This document shows, in pieces, positions 4,591 through 5,700 of a stretch of DNA of 5,700 nt. The stretch spans positions 1-5,700 of the forward strand of contig JAQTNZ010000196.1 of the NCBI GenBank assembly GCA_028713595.1, in the 5' to 3' direction. Source of the stretch: Methylovulum sp. (GTDB lineage: Bacteria > Pseudomonadota > Gammaproteobacteria > Methylococcales > Methylomonadaceae). Both the position numbers and the translations under genes were made by a program. Position 1 is the first letter of the stretch; the number at the start of each line of letters is the position of its first letter. A model generated the notes under the pieces. That model made no database searches. It was not told where the DNA came from and saw only the letters and a program-made list of their open reading frames with translations.

Positions 4591-5700
4591 ATGGGACAAT
4601 CAATGGTATTTAAACGCAGTTGCCTAATGGCGGCCTTACTAATGGGCACCGCTTCCTCCAGTGCCAGTGACCAATGGCCTATGTATCAGGCCAATCCTGC
4701 CCATACGGGTTATACCCCTGTCAGCATAACGCCTGCCAATATAGCGTTTAAGTGGAAAAAACAGTTGGGTACTGCGCCATTAAATCCGGTCACTGCCGCC
4801 CAAGGGCTTATTTTTGTGTCCACAATCGGCTATTTTGCTAACCAAAACCTTTATACGTTGGCAAAAAGCGGTCAGCAAGCTTGGAAGGTCTCTTATGGTG
4901 CGGTGTTCTCGGTTAACCCGCCCAGCTATGCCAATGGCACGGTATATATACAAGTGGGCAAAACCACCACCGGCTACCCTTATTTCTACGGCTATAAGGC
5001 GAACAATGGCACTTTGCTTATGAAAAGCCTGTTTGACGCGCAATGGGAAAGGTATTTTGCCCCCACCATTTATGATGGCTCCGTTTATGTCAATGGCGGC
5101 TATTATGGCGGCATGTATTCGTTTAATGGCAAAACTGGGGCGCAAAATTGGTTTGCCCAAGAGACGCAGTATGACCAATGGACACCCGCCGTTGATGATA
5201 AATGGGCTTATGCTTATGTCGGGGGCACAGCTGGGCTGCATGTGACTGATCGGCTGACCGGCAAGCCTGTTTTCACTATCGCCGACCCCAATTTCCAATG
5301 GAATGGCTATGATATGAATGTGGCTCCGGTATTGGGCGGTGCAAATGATGTTTACACTATCCACGATGGGCGGCTGATTAAGTTTGACACCAACGGACGC
5401 AAGATCGCTTGGCAAAAAGCCAGCTCTTATACCGGACAACCTACGTTGGCCAATGGGGTGCTTTATGCGGTGTCAGCAGGGGCGTTAGTGGCGGTCAATC
5501 CGGCAACCGGCAATAAGGTATGGTTATGGGATGCCCCGGTCAGCGGCGAGTTACAAAGCAACATTATCGCCACTAAGACGCATGTATTTGTCGGTACGGC
5601 GGACACCACTTATTGTATCGACTTAAAAACGCATCAGAGCGTGTGGTCATATCCTGCCAGCGGAAACTTGACTTTGGCGGAAAGCGCCCTTTACATTGCC
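4591..5700 (+). CDS. Secreted PQQ-like beta-propeller repeat protein (cut by window edge)
   Basis: 370 codons are open to the right edge. ATG 4591 follows GGAGATAAAG; a second in-frame ATG at 4603 is less well placed. Residues 1-26 are a signal peptide (basic FKRS, hydrophobic core, ending SSSAS), so the protein is periplasmic or beyond. The mature start DQWPMYQANPAHTGYTP is typical of PQQ_2/BamB-like propellers. Seven repeats can be seen, at about 66-99, 112-144, 158-187, 199-228, 246-275, 284-312 and 325-352, and an eighth begins at 361. The clearest docking motifs are SFNGKTGAQNW (177-187) and AVNPATGNKVW (301-311). Eight blades is the usual number. No dehydrogenase features or c-type haem motif (CXXCH) are visible, so catalysis cannot be claimed; it may be a structural or binding propeller. 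A minus-strand open frame across it is only a shadow. Confidence 0.88.
   Translation, partial: MGQSMVFKRSCLMAALLMGTASSSASDQWPMYQANPAHTGYTPVSITPANIAFKWKKQLGTAPLNPVTAAQGLIFVSTIGYFANQNLYTLAKSGQQAWKVSYGAVFSVNPPSYANGTVYIQVGKTTTGYPYFYGYKANNGTLLMKSLFDAQWERYFAPTIYDGSVYVNGGYYGGMYSFNGKTGAQNWFAQETQYDQWTPAVDDKWAYAYVGGTAGLHVTDRLTGKPVFTIADPNFQWNGYDMNVAPVLGGANDVYTIHDGRLIKFDTNGRKIAWQKASSYTGQPTLANGVLYAVSAGALVAVNPATGNKVWLWDAPVSGELQSNIIATKTHVFVGTADTTYCIDLKTHQSVWSYPASGNLTLAESALYIA

Noticed and set aside
4780..5439. 219-codon minus-strand open frame
   Set aside because: It is a long shadow of the propeller gene caused by its codon usage; the plus strand shows regular propeller repeats and a signal peptide, while this frame shows no domain.

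Overview
The window looks like chromosomal DNA of a Gram-negative proteobacterium, most likely a gammaproteobacterium. The evidence is an E. coli-like iron superoxide dismutase, a tRNA with an encoded CCA end, ordinary Shine-Dalgarno sites and sec-type signal peptides. A methylotroph or methanotroph relative is possible (PQQ-type propeller protein, DUF3455 protein), but this is a guess.

Left part (1-1990): accessory-looking DNA. An AT-rich minus-strand gene for an SbcC/Rad50-type ATPase runs off the left edge. It is followed by an AT-rich gap, then a plus-strand RelE/HigB-type toxin and HigA-type antitoxin pair. The toxin gene has apparently lost one base at each of two places. The two losses put the start of the toxin in frame with the antitoxin, so a naive reading gives one 197-residue fusion ORF. 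The promoter carries a small palindrome and seems to predict a leaderless toxin transcript. Downstream lies a three-copy alternating 11-bp repeat (ATGAGTTATAG) able to form two mutually exclusive hairpins.

Middle (1950-2132): a minus-strand tRNA-Leu(UAA) with its own promoter and intrinsic terminator. The accessory genes sit on its 3' side, the usual side for island integration, but no attachment-site duplicate is visible.

Right part (2133-5700): housekeeping-type genes, all on the plus strand. After a G-rich leader come sodB and a strong terminator. A short-chain dehydrogenase follows, its ribosome site directly abutting that terminator, and then a secreted DUF3455 protein that touches or overlaps the dehydrogenase stop. 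After a 295-bp gap begins a secreted PQQ-like beta-propeller protein, cut by the right edge.

No complete new system can be claimed. The best leads are the double-frameshifted toxin-antitoxin module, the alternating palindrome array, and the truncated ATPase, whose missing C-terminus and neighbours would decide whether it belongs to a defence system.
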